Source of the DNA: Atherix ibis
Lineage: Eukaryota; Arthropoda; Insecta; Diptera; Athericidae
Direction of reading: 5' to 3'
DNA: 64,000 nucleotides
Assembly (NCBI GenBank): GCA_958298945.1
Contig: OY282606.1
Coordinates: 55,565,920 to 55,629,919, forward strand
Both the position numbers and the translations under genes were made by a program. The stretch's first letter is position 1. Each line of letters begins with the position of its first letter. The notes under the pieces are model-generated. The model had not been told where the DNA came from. It worked only from the letters and a program-made list of their open reading frames with translations, and did not search any database. Below are positions 1 through 9,749 of this stretch, in pieces.

Positions 1-600
1 GACGCCAGTGGAGAATGCCATCAACCTCCCAGTCAATAGCATAATAGCTATATTTACTGATAGCCTATCTTCTCTTGGAGTAATTCGTAGATCGTCAAAT
101 CATCCGGTGCTCAATGTGATATGTCTTTCAGTTAATTCGGGGGAGGTTCTCCACCGTCCGGTGCTCACTGTGATTCCAAACTTGCCTTGCCTATTAACCA
201 AAAGGCATATTATATATTTAGCCATTTGTAGACAAATAGACTGGTCCGAAAGTGGATAATTTCTTTTCACACATTGACCTAGCACGGCAAAACCAGTCTA
301 CTCAACAACCATTCCGAAGTTCTGGGAAAGGAAACTTCTAAGAATTTGGATTGGGCATGCCACACTTACCCATGATTTTATCTTCGTTAACCAACCTTGG
401 CCATTATGCCATTCCTGTGGTGTTCAACACACCATTCCCCATATTTTAAATCAATGCTTATTAAGACAGAATTTCTTTTTAAATAGAACTACTTCCATTT
501 TGTAGCTCCTGGATTCAATAATTATTTTTCCAAGCCCTCTTTTTAAACTTCTCAATAATCTTAATTAGATCCACAAAATTTAAAAATGTCTGAATTTCCC
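1..600 (+). mobile_element. LINE 3' end relic (RNase H and C-terminal zinc-knuckle part)
   Basis: The first 110 bases read as a piece of LINE RNase H: the residues IFTDSLSSLGVIRRS carry the TDSLSxL motif. From about 289 another frame gives YSTTIPKFWERKLLRIWIGH, then a Cys/His pattern (CHSCG, IPHILNQC) typical of the C-terminus of Jockey/I-type non-LTR retrotransposons, followed by the LLDS block near 505-520. At least two frame changes and stops show it is dead. The same C-terminal block recurs at 52.3 kb, 60.8 kb and, inverted, at 19.8 kb. The element enters from the left edge, so its RT part is outside the window. I am confident of LINE origin and unsure of the clade. Confidence 0.7.
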
Positions 601-607
601 TTCCAAA

Positions 608-1700
608 TTATTATTGACCAGTTTCATTAGGAAAGTTGCCAATGCCAACTTACGTGTACATGTAGTACATCTAACATATCTCTGTGTGTGTTGGCGATTT
701 TTTACAATTTTAGAAATGGATTTAAATTTGCAACAACGAACTTGTATTAAATTTTGCGTAAAAAATGGATTTAATGGTGCGCGAACGTTGGAAAAGTGTT
801 TCGGCAACGATTCTCTAAAGAAAACGATCTTTTACCAGTGGCACGAGAGGTTCAAAAGTGGTCGTGAGTCAATCGAAGATGATGATTTTCAGACCATCTA
901 CATCGAAAACAGACGAAAACATTGATAAAGTAAAAGAAATGTTGGTCAATAACCGAAAATTAACCATCAGAGAGATAGCGGAGGACTTGAACATTGCCTA
1001 TGGATCCGTCCAAGACATTTTGGTTAATGATTTGGGTTTCCGTCGTGTAGCAGCATAGTTGGTGCCAAAAGACCGCAATTTCATGCAAAAAAGAGACCGT
1101 GTTGACGTCGGAAAAGACATGATTTGCGAGGCTGAATCCGATCCCACATTAATCAAAAGGATCATTACTGGAGACGAGACGTGGGTTTATGAGTACGACA
1201 TGCAATCCAGACATCAGGCAAGTGAATGGCGTTCACCAAATGAGCCGAGACCAAAAAAACCACGCCGTTTTAAGTCAAAAAAGAAGGTAATGCTCACGGT
1301 TTTCATGGATTACAACAGTGTAGTGCATCATGAATTTTTGCCAGAAATCCGGACAGTAAACAAAGAGTATTATTTGGGCGTTATAAGAAGTTTGCGTGAA
1401 GAAATTCGCCAAAAGAGACCAGAATTGTGGGCAGAGAAAGAAGTCCCTGTGACTTCTTTCTGTTCAATCGAGTTAAAAAACCATTACGGGGAGCGTGTTT
1501 CAACAGCCGAGAGGAAGTAATGGAAAAATCGCAGGAAGCACTGATACATATACAGAAAACCGAATATAAAAAATGTTTCGAGGATTGGATCAAGCGCTGG
1601 CATAAGTGTGTTAAAGTCGATGAGGATTACTTTGAAGGGGAATTAAAATTATTTTTAATTTTCTGAATAAATTCCGGTAACTTTTTGATCAAGGTGGTAT
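608..1700 (+). mobile_element. Degenerate mariner with internal deletion
   Basis: A mariner transposase relic reads from MDLNLQQRTCIKFCVKNGF at 717 through a helix-turn-helix region (TIREIAEDLNIAYGSVQDIL) to a C-terminus ending near 1666. The first catalytic Asp is visible in ITGDETWVYEYD (about 1165-1200) and the third in SPCDFFLF (about 1444-1467). The segment between PELWAEKE and SPCDFF that should carry the second Asp is deleted, and there are several frameshifts and stops. Outer ends near 608 (AGTTTCATTAGGAAAGTTGCC) and near 1690 (inverted CTTGATCAAAAAGTTACCGG) look like diverged terminal inverted repeats; the exact ends are uncertain. It is about 1.1 kb against the usual 1.3 kb. Confidence 0.85.
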
Positions 1701-1728
1701 ATAGACTCCAAGAATAAGAAAGGCAACT

Positions 1729-2056
1729 ATGGACTTTTGGAAGAAGATGAAGTGGATTAACTACCTCGAAATTTTAAATGGCGCTGCCATTGCTATTGGT
1801 GACAAATTGACCGGCATCCATACATACCACGAACTACGTCAGGCAGTTTTTGTTATATGCACAGGAGAATATATTGAAATGGCCGGTCTGAATTTTATAG
1901 GGAATTTGTGATACCTTATTAAATCGAACATCCAACAAAAGATTGGGAAATTACTGGCAGAAGCAGAAAAAGTCACCATTATTCTGACGAAATACTTCAA
2001 AATTTAGTCGACTCGATGCTTATACGACTACAAAACGTAATATAGCTACTGTTTTT
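1729..2056 (+). pseudogene. Unrecognised protein-like relic
   Basis: Directly after the mariner, 60 codons read MDFWKKMKWINYLEILNG, AAIAIGDKLTGIHTYHELRQ and on through a cysteine in FVICTG. The reading continues after a one-base shift near 1905 as NRTSNKRLGNYWQKQKKS and is then broken by stops. Residue composition and the way one frame hands over to the next look like decayed coding sequence, not chance. I do not recognise the family. It could be a retropseudogene, part of another transposon, or an old exon. No splice sites are obvious. Confidence 0.35.
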
Positions 2057-2341
2057 TAAGCATAATTATTCACGGTGGTGTAAATACTTGAGGCACTTTT
2101 TGTATTTGATAACAACTAATATAAAAATGGTAAAGTAAAATAGTAGCGATTCATTTAATTATTCATGCAGATTATCTTCATGTTTTGAAAATATGAATTT
2201 TTTAATGCTTGTTTATGACATTTTTTGAATAGTCATATTCTTGACAAATTCAAACATACATATATTTATGACTACAAAATTAATTATAACAAATATTTTA
2301 ATTAAAAAATTTGAACAAAAAAATACGTTCAAATATTTTAG

Positions 2342-2469
2342 ATGCTTGACAAAATTTGGAGACCAGATACCTACTTTTATAATGGAAAACAATCGCATAT
2401 TCATACAATTACAGTACCAAATAAACTTTTAAGACTCAGCCAAGATGGCGACATTCTATATTCTATGAG
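2342..2469 (+). CDS. Grd: Grd-like exon a: ligand-binding domain (loop A region)
   Basis: The acceptor AATATTTTAG ends at 2341 and the donor GTAAGC starts at 2470. The exon encodes [15 protein letters not shown], then [16 protein letters not shown] and DILYSM. This is the conserved stretch just before the Cys-loop exon in insect GABA receptor subunits. It ends with two bases (AG) of an Arg codon that are completed by the first base of the exon at 8119, which shows that the two belong together across 5.6 kb. Confidence 0.88.
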
Positions 2470-5400
2470 GTAAGCTATATTTTATTTAATATAAATTTAA
2501 AAAAAAATATATGTAAAATAAATTTGCGTATCCTTTAAGTGCTGTGAATAAGCACTTATTTTGTTAATAAAATGTATTTTCGATTTCCGAAAATAATTCT
2601 TTATTGAAAAAAAAAAAATATTTATCTCCATAGTTAAATTTGGAGCTGGAAGTTTATTAAATAAAAAGGAAGTTTTACAAAAAAGTTAATGACTTAAGCA
2701 AATCAGTGAAAACTAACATAAAATTCGATGGTATACCTGGTTTGAAAGTGTTAAATTTACTTTATACTTATATGACCGTTAAAAAGATTAGTATTTGAAT
2801 AATTTTGGATAGTGCAGAATTAAGATTTTATTTTCGGAATACTAAAGTTTAAGAAAATTTTCGATTGGTAAACATTTTTATATTAATATAAATAATATTT
2901 CTTTTATAAATGGAATAATTGATTTTGTAAGGATTTCAAGTGATAGGAAAAAATTATAAATGATAGTAAAAAATATACCTTAATAGTAGGAACACAATTC
3001 CGATGGCAAGGGCAAATTCTATCAAAAATTAATGAATTTTGCCCGAACCAACTAATTAAATACAATTGCAATAAAATTGATTATTTATAAATGATATTCC
3101 ATTCAAGTTTTTAATCAAACTACAATATCAAATGTCAAAAAACAATCCTGCCATAAAACAAAACACTGAAATGTATGGAAACACTTCAAAACAGTCGGAG
3201 TTTTGTGCATTCCCATAAGACTCTGATGGTTTCAAAATTTTTACGGTTTCAACTACATGGAGTTTGTAGTCCAGTCGGAATTGTGTTTTTTTCATAATAT
3301 CTTAAAAAAAGACGTCTAGTATGAATAAATAGTAATAGTGTGTGTCAGTGATTCTTCCTCAGATTATAAAAAAATATTTTTAAAATTATTAAAAAAGCAT
3401 TCTAAAATATTAATTGAATCTGAGCAAGCTTTCAAGACGAGTGCGCTGCCAAAGGTGGTTGAGGAATATTAGATACTGTTGCGTGTTGACAATACTTTTC
3501 AAACTTTAAATTAAAATAAAAATATATACTAAATCTTTTAACACTAAAAATGACTATTTGTCACATAAATTTAAAAGCATATAATAACTACAATGAGGTA
3601 GAACTATCAGAAATGAGGTTCTGATAGTTCTACTTAAGCTAAAGAAGAAAAATACGCTATTGAAAGGACTTTAGTCCATCGACTTTCTTTTGTTTATAAA
3701 TTTAGAGAACTATGTTAAAGCAGATTATTGGAAATCAATAATTGGAATCAAAAGCAATTGGCAATCGATAATTTTGTACAGCAACTGAAAGGTAAGCCCC
3801 TTGATTTCTAAAGAAAAGCTAAGGCAGATTACGATAACCCATTAGTATTGCCATCTTCCTAGGGTTTTCACCACAAATATTTGAGTGGAATAAAAAATAC
3901 ACACCTTTCGAAATTTATGCTATTCATGTTTTAAATATACAGAAATTATACACATTATAGATTTACTATTAAATTTAAAATTAAAGTCACTATCAATAAA
4001 AAGAGAATAATATATGGTTTTTGAATTAAAAAAATTTAAGAATTTATGTTTATGTAAAGATTGATTTTCAGATCGCTCCTTTACGGAGAAATATTTATTA
4101 AAAATAGACAAACAGAAATGCGAATATTTATATTTATTAGGCAGTGGTTACTTTAATATTACCTGTAATTTAATTATATCATAATTCGGACGCTTTCTAC
4201 GTGTATATCCAGAAATAAAATAATAAACTTGGAAAGATAAAACGTTATGTTTCTTAAAAACAATTATGGATGGGGATTAGTAGTAATGAAAACAGAAAGT
4301 GAAAACAAAAAAAATATGCTTATTAAAGTATCCTTAAAATTTTCGTGAAAGTTTTACTAAAATGTTCTTTTTTCAATTTGAAATTTTCTGATTTTATTTT
4401 ATGTTATTTTTCATTGGTATTTTTTATGCCTTTTTATTTGTTTTGCTTATTTTTTTAAATTTAAACGAATGAAAATGAATAAAACATATTTTTCAAATAT
4501 AAATGTTTGACTATTTTATTTTTCTTTCCTTTATTTTTGGTCTCTCCTATTTATTACTGAATTTTACTTTTTTTTGTCATAAATTTTATAGTAATTTTTA
4601 TTATTAATGCATTATATTTCCTTCATTTTTTATATAAAATTTTAATAATTTTTTTTTAAATATTTCATTACTATGTGAAGACTTGTAATATAAGGTGTAG
4701 TAAAAAGTTACTAAGATAAACAACTTAAAATCATAATAGTAAAAAGTTTTAATTTCTTTGAATAACAGTAAGCTTGCTTTCAAGAAAATTATCAAAGGGG
4801 GGTAAAAATAAATTTATTGTTGCAAAATAATGTTGATATATAAGTTGTAGTAAAAATAAATCCATTATTTTTGCATTAAATTGAAGGTTTTATTTAGCAT
4901 AGATAGAATGATACGATTTAAGTTAAATATGCACCGTTCTGTTCGATAACTTGTTGCCATTTTGGAGGTAGTTTCATAATGCCTCTCTCATAGAAACTCT
5001 CGTCCCTATTGGCAAAAAACTGGGACAATCGATTTTCACAATCTTCTCTTGAGGCGAATTTTTCACCTGCAAAAATTACTTGGTGCCAGGTCCGGACTAT
5101 AAGGTTGTAATCACTTGGTGCCAGGTTCGGACTATAAGGTGGATGTATAAGAACATCCCAACCAAGGTCCTGGAACTTCTGGCGAGTCACTATCGATGTA
5201 TGCGACCTGGCGTTGTCATGATGGAACACAATTCCTCTCCTATTGGCCAAAGCTGGCCGCTTCTGGGCGATTGCTTCTTTCAGACGGTCCAATTGTTGAC
5301 AGTATAGGTCCAAATTAAGAGTTCGGCCGTAGGGGAGCAGCTCATAGTAGATGATTCCCTGCCAGTCCCACCAAACACACAGCAAAACCTTCCTGGCTGT

Positions 5401-8400
5401 CAATCCTGGCTTGACCACCGTTTGCGCCGGGTGACCGCGATTTGACCACGACCGTTGTCGCTTGACGTTGTCGTAAGTGACCCACTTTTCATCACCAGTA
5501 ACCATCCGCTTCAGAAATGGATCGATATTGTTGCGATGCAGCAGCGATTCGCAGATGGAAATTCGGTCCATGAGGTTTTTTTGCGATAACTCGTGTGGCA
5601 CCCATACATCGAGCTTCTTTTTGTATCCAGCCTTATTTAAGTGGTTCCAAACGGTTTTTTGTGCAATGTTTAGCTCCTGGGCAATCTAAACAGTGCTTAC
5701 GTGACGGTCGGACTCGACGATTTCCATTATTTTATCGACATTTTCGACAAATGGCCTTCTAGAGCGTGGTGCATCTTTGACATCAAAATTACCGGAACGG
5801 AATCGACGAAACCAAAATTGCACATGATTGGCTGTTACAGTATCAGGACCATAAACACTATTCACATTTTCAGCTTCCTGGCTCGCGTTTTCGCCTTAAT
5901 CGAAGAAAAACTGTAAAATATGGCGTATTTTCTCTTTGTTGGTGTCCATCTTTGACATGATGGACCACAACAAAGAGAAAATACGCCATATTACTGAGTC
6001 AAGTCATCACAAAACTGTATGAGAAGCTTTTTTAGTACGAAATCTTATCTTTCGCCATCTAGTGCAACCCGATCGCACTTTTAAAACGGGAGATTCAGAC
6101 TCCTAAAGCCATCTATTGGCAAAATAATGGCAATCTTTTTTTTGTATATTGTGATACAGATATAACGTATAATTTATAAAATTATACGTTATATCTGTAT
6201 CACAAATGTATCCAAACAGTAATGAAAATCGTTCATATCTTTTTTTTCTGAATAAGAAAATTATCCAAACATTTAATTATCCAAACAATAAATTTATTAC
6301 TTAAGCAAAAATAGTGATACTTAAAAATACTAATGCTTAATAAAATATGCAACGTTAAGCTTAGATTACACCATGCATCTAATAGATAATCTAAACGTGT
6401 AATATATGCGCGAGCATCCATGCACTTTGCGCGTAAATGTTATTGTGCAGATTCTCCGGAAACAAAGTTTGTATATTTGGTACTACACTACACTAGATTT
6501 TACTACTTTTTGAAATTTTTATCAAGTAATTTTCACTTTGAATATGTTAAAATAATTTCATATTTTAAATAATTAATGTTAAAATAATAAATAAAATAAA
6601 ATTTATGACACATAAAATAAATACGAATGAATGAACATGTAGGCGTACAATAATATGGAATATGTCAAGTCCAGCAAAAATAATATATCTATAAGCGAGC
6701 ACGGTGAAGTCATGTACAGATTCGCCGAATTTCTCCTTCTACATTCTTGCCAAGAGGAAAATCTGTGGACCTGCACGATCAAAGTAATATATCGCCGAAA
6801 TTTTCGTAGTGTTAAACGGTTTGACAGCGAACGATTAGCAAGAGAAAATCGTCTACTAAGCTTTAAAACTAAAAATCGTTTATTTTAAATAATAATCAAA
6901 ATAAAAAATATATACGAAAAATATTGGCATTATTAAATATACAAAAAATAGGGTTTATGGCCTACTAAAAAATGAACAACAGAAAAAACTTAGATTTAAA
7001 CCCGAAAATTGGAGAAAAAAAAGTTTTATATGGAATTGAAAACTGTTTTTGTACGTGAAGTAAACAAAGATCCTAAAATAAGTTGGGCACAACTTTAAAC
7101 CACTATTTTTGAAAGATTAAAAAAATGTGAGTATGGAAACTATCGACAGGATCATCGAAAAATATGATTTTTGTATAAAGTCAACCAAAAAAACTATTGA
7201 ATTGACAATTAAGTATACGTGTATATATAAATAAAGGTGAAAATGCTGGAATATCATTTTCATCGATGAAAGTTAATTTAGTCTATTTAGATTGGGTTGT
7301 CAGCAAATGGTGTGGCGTAAACCGATGGTTCGGTAATAGTTTAGGCTATATCTTTCAAGCTGGAATTGAAGATATGGTTTTCATGGACACAATTATAAGC
7401 AAATATGGATGCCCGAATTACCTGAAAAATAACTTAAAAGAAATTGCTGCTAATTCCAAAATTGCGATCAACTTTTACACACCACCAACGATGTATCATT
7501 GAAATTGCCGAATGACTATCCAAAAGCTAGAAAAATACCTTTTGAACCATCTCAAATTAAATATGTTTAAAATGTATCCAGCATTTTAGATAGATAACTG
7601 AGACAAAGGACATTTGCTTCGAAGGTTGAAATGAAAACTGCTCTAATAGAATAATGGAATCAAAAAATAATTGAATCAAAAAGAAAAAATTAAATCCATA
7701 CCCAAAAAATTAGAAAGTGTAATACAGCAAAATGCCAATGTTACTTAGCAATAAATAATTACAGAAACTACGAGTAAGTTTCAAACAGATACGTGTACAT
7801 ATGCTGTCCAAATACCTTTGTGCTGACAAAATTAGGTGTACTTTTATTTTTTAAATAATCTATTAAATTATTGTATTTATTGTAGTTTAACTTGTCAGTC
7901 ATGATTCTCATAACTCACAATGTTATTCAGATTATACCATTCTATCTAAACTTGTACAGAAAAAATATCAAAATTTAAATATATTTCAATTTAGTTTATA
8001 AGAAATTGCTTAGAATTAATAAATTCTATCTATTTCATAACCACAAAAATGTTTACGTAGTTCTAATATTAAAATATTTATTAAGTATTAAAAAAACCAT
8101 TTTTTTTTATTTTGATAGACTAACTATCAAAGCCACCTGTCCCATGGAGTTGCGAAGCTTTCCAATGGATCGTCAATCATGTCCATTGATAATAGGAAGC
8201 TGTAAGATGTTTGCAAAAAACTTTTACAAAAATCATTATTTGTTTAAATGGAATTTTTGCTAGACGCATATACCACAAGACAACTAGTATACGAATGGCA
8301 TAGTAACGAAGCGGTTACCTTTGTTCCTGGGATGACATTGAACCAATTCGACTTGATGAGCATGCCACACAGGAATTTTACATTCGCTCGTCGTGAAGGA

Positions 8401-9583
8401 CATTTTTCAGTTTTGCACGTTTCTTTCAATTTGAAACGACATACTGGATATTTTTTAATTCAGGTAAACTTCTACAATACGAACATACGTGTACATGCAA
8501 ATGGTATACACATCCATATGATAATGTTTCCGTTTGTAATTGCCTTTAGTTTTTCAAAAAGAATTGTCATTGAATCGAATGAAACATTTTTCGTATTTGT
8601 TAAGTTGTTTTTATTTTTGTAAATTTGTCCAGGTATACGTGCCGTGTATCTTGATTGTTGTATTGTCGTGGGTGTCATTCTGGATACATCGTGAAGCCAC
8701 CAGTGACCGAGTTGGTCTCTGCATAACGACCGTTTTAACATTGTCAACCATAAGCTTAGATTCTAGAACGGATCTGCCCAAAGTTAAATATGCAACTGCG
8801 TTAGATTGGTTTCTTCTAATGAGTTTCTTATATTGCATAGCAACACTTCTAGAATTTGCTGGTGTACATTATTTTACAAAAGTACTTTTAACAAAATAAA
8901 TATTATATTTATTTATTGATTTGAGTTTCAATGAATTTAGGTGGGCAGTGGTGAAATTCCACCCGAAGAAGAAGAATGGGAAGATATTGGAGAAGCAGCC
9001 GAAGAAATTGGTGGTGCCTCCTCATCTAGGCAAAGCAGTTCTGTTCTAGATTCACCTCAGAGATCGGCAGGTTCAAGAAAGAAAAATTCTTTAGTTTGCC
9101 CAATTTACAATGTAAGAATATAATTATACAAAAAAAAATTACATTGAATAAGTGTTCATTCTTGGAGTATCAAATGACAACCAATAAAACGAAATATTCT
9201 TTAGGATCCAACGCACATATTTAAAGAGCCATCGTCACATGCCTCAACAATGGAGAGAACCACTCAGACAGAACCACCAATCACTCCTAAATGGAAGCAG
9301 ATCTGGTTATGTTTGCTGGGCGATGATAAATTCCGTCGACAACGTGAAAAAGAGGCAACTTGCCAGGGTACAGATAGCTCTTCGTATTCATACATGTCCT
9401 TTTCCATACCGATTATATATAACTCTGCTTTATTGTTAAGGTAACCGACACATCAACAGTGTGTCACTAATCGATCAAATTGCCAGAATAGCATTTCCAG
9501 TCTCATTTGGTCTATTCAATTTTCTCTATTGGATGGCATATGCTATGTATCAGGAGGAGTTCTCATGGACACCGATTAAATAG
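2342..9583 (+). CDS. Grd: GABA-gated Cys-loop receptor subunit, Grd-like (3' seven exons, partial)
   Basis: Seven exons (2342-2469, 8119-8201, 8264-8463, 8633-8881, 8941-9111, 9205-9367, 9441-9583) total 1137 bp and join without a frame break into 378 codons plus TAG. The order is classic for an insect ligand-gated ion channel: ligand-domain strand with [12 protein letters not shown], the Cys-loop (two cysteines 13 residues apart, [15 protein letters not shown]), loop C region, M1-M3, a short acidic M3-M4 loop, M4 and C-terminus. It would sit in the neuronal plasma membrane as one subunit of a pentamer. The sequence before M2 (ATSDRVGL) lacks the Pro-Ala-Arg motif of typical GABA chloride channels. 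M2-M3 ([16 protein letters not shown]) points to the GRD/CG8916 group; I favour Grd but cannot exclude the paralogue. N-terminal exons are missing, presumably upstream of the window. Confidence 0.88.
2991..3287. repeat. Probable MITE, 297 bp
   Basis: Perfect 13-bp terminal inverted repeats: AACACAATTCCGA at 2991-3003 and its complement at 3275-3287. The interior has no coding potential. I see no clear target-site duplication, so the superfamily is open. It could be a chance pair, but the spacing fits a miniature inverted-repeat element. Confidence 0.4.
3599..3632. repeat. Short perfect hairpin (14-bp arms)
   Basis: TAGAACTATCAGAA at 3599-3612 is repeated exactly in inverse at 3619-3632 with a 6-base loop. 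Confidence 0.6.
4918..5956 (-). mobile_element. Mariner transposase relic (SETMAR/Hsmar1-like type)
   Basis: On the minus strand the reading starts with [20 protein letters not shown] near 5956 and runs to a C-terminus [11 protein letters not shown] at 4918, close to the full family length. Two in-frame stops interrupt the N-terminal half: TAA after FFFD, and TAG in the helix-turn-helix before [16 protein letters not shown]. The catalytic triad of the D,D34D type is present: [16 protein letters not shown] and [10 protein letters not shown] 35-bp tandem duplication (5078-5140) lies just after the third Asp. The element lies in the Grd-like intron, opposite to the gene. I could not set the outer TIRs. 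Confidence 0.88.
5078..5140. repeat. 35-bp tandem duplication inside mariner coding sequence
   Basis: ACTTGGTGCCAGGTCCGG at 5078 recurs at 5113 as ACTTGGTGCCAGGTTCGG; each unit continues with ACTATAAGGT. One base differs, so the event is not very recent. The extra unit replaces the residues normally found between APSDY and AGEKF, so the frame downstream stays open. Confidence 0.85.
5917..5992. repeat. Hairpin made from the transposase start (33-bp arms)
   Basis: Arms at 5917-5949 and 5960-5992 are inverse copies with two mismatches and a 10-base loop. The left arm is the first codons of the mariner transposase ([11 protein letters not shown] on the minus strand). The right arm repeats the same codons on the plus strand ([11 protein letters not shown]). 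Confidence 0.85.
6149..6205. repeat. Perfect hairpin (27-bp arms, 3-base loop)
   Basis: TTGTGATACAGATATAACG and the following bases to 6175 are exactly complementary to 6179-6205. No TIR or target duplication is evident and no coding sequence is involved. Confidence 0.85.
7000..7600 (+). mobile_element. Degenerate Tc1-like transposase fragment
   Basis: An open stretch at 7266-7502 contains [13 protein letters not shown], then [16 protein letters not shown] and [15 protein letters not shown]. This matches the spacing of the Tc1 core after the first Asp (VWGxxxxxGVGxLVFIDG, then YxxILKxNL). Upstream fragments such as [14 protein letters not shown] fit the second half of the DNA-binding domain. 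Stops and frameshifts are frequent and no catalytic motif is intact. Assignment rests on pattern only. Confidence 0.45.
8119..8201 (+). CDS. Grd: Grd-like exon b: Cys-loop
   Basis: Acceptor TTTTGATAG ends at 8118 and donor GTAAGA starts at 8202. The exon encodes [20 protein letters not shown] followed by CPLIIGS, the disulphide Cys-loop that defines the pentameric receptor superfamily, and ends one base into a Tyr codon. Confidence 0.92.
8264..8463 (+). CDS. Grd: Grd-like exon c: ligand-binding loop C region up to M1
   Basis: Acceptor TTTTTGCTAG, donor CAG|GTAAAC. It encodes [18 protein letters not shown] through [20 protein letters not shown] and [11 protein letters not shown]. The Tyr-rich start, loop C and the GYFLIQ lead-in to M1 are conserved landmarks of GABA receptor subunits. 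Confidence 0.92.
8633..8881 (+). CDS. Grd: Grd-like exon d: transmembrane segments M1-M3
   Basis: Acceptor TTTGTCCAG, donor AAA|GTACTT; exactly 83 codons. M1 is [19 protein letters not shown]2 spans [17 protein letters not shown]3 spans [20 protein letters not shown]. The pre-M2 residues are ATSDRVGL, without Pro-Ala-Arg. Confidence 0.93.
8941..9111 (+). CDS. Grd: Grd-like exon e: start of M3-M4 loop
   Basis: Acceptor ATGAATTTAG, donor GTAAGA; 57 codons starting [17 protein letters not shown], then an acidic and Ser-rich segment ([16 protein letters not shown]) expected to face the cytoplasm and offering possible phosphorylation sites. Confidence 0.9.
9205..9367 (+). CDS. Grd: Grd-like exon f: M3-M4 loop
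   Basis: Acceptor ATTCTTTAG, donor AGG|GTACAG. It encodes [20 protein letters not shown] through [20 protein letters not shown] and ends one base into a Gly codon completed by the last exon. Confidence 0.88.
9441..9583 (+). CDS. Grd: Grd-like last exon: M4 and stop
   Basis: Acceptor TATTGTTAAG. It encodes [19 protein letters not shown], the M4 helix ([17 protein letters not shown]) and [10 protein letters not shown] before TAG at 9581-9583. HxNSVSxID before M4 is a strong family signature. Confidence 0.92.
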
Positions 9584-9656
9584 CCCACATTATGTTAGAC
9601 AGTCCTTTATCTTAAATTTCTGTTTAACATAATTATCATAAATTTCTGTTTTAAGT

Positions 9657-9736
9657 AATAAAAACCAATGTTGATTAATTGTAAATGCCTAGCTATAATT
9701 GATGTATTATATTTACTGAAAATTGTTAAAAATAAA
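9657..9736 (+). terminator. Candidate polyadenylation signals of the Grd-like gene
   Basis: AATAAA occurs at 9657-9662 and again at 9731-9736, 74 and 148 bases after the stop codon. In AT-rich DNA this motif is cheap; position supports it more than sequence. Confidence 0.45.
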
Positions 9737-9749
9737 GTGTATTGCTTTT

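Larger units (their letters stand above)
2470..8118 (+). other. 5.6-kb transposon-filled intron of the Grd-like gene
   Basis: Bounded by GTAAGC at 2470 and TTTGATAG at 8118. It holds a probable MITE (2991-3287), a mariner in opposite orientation (about 4918-5956), a Tc1-like relic (about 7000-7600) and three hairpins. The other introns of this gene are 59-169 bp. Between these insertions, 3300-4840 is AT-rich with no feature I can support. An open stretch at 6655-6888 is slightly richer in GC but unrecognised. Confidence 0.85.

Noticed and set aside
6655..6888. 77-codon open frame in the Grd-like intron
   Set aside because: Slightly GC-richer but no domain, no splice partners, and located between transposon relics.
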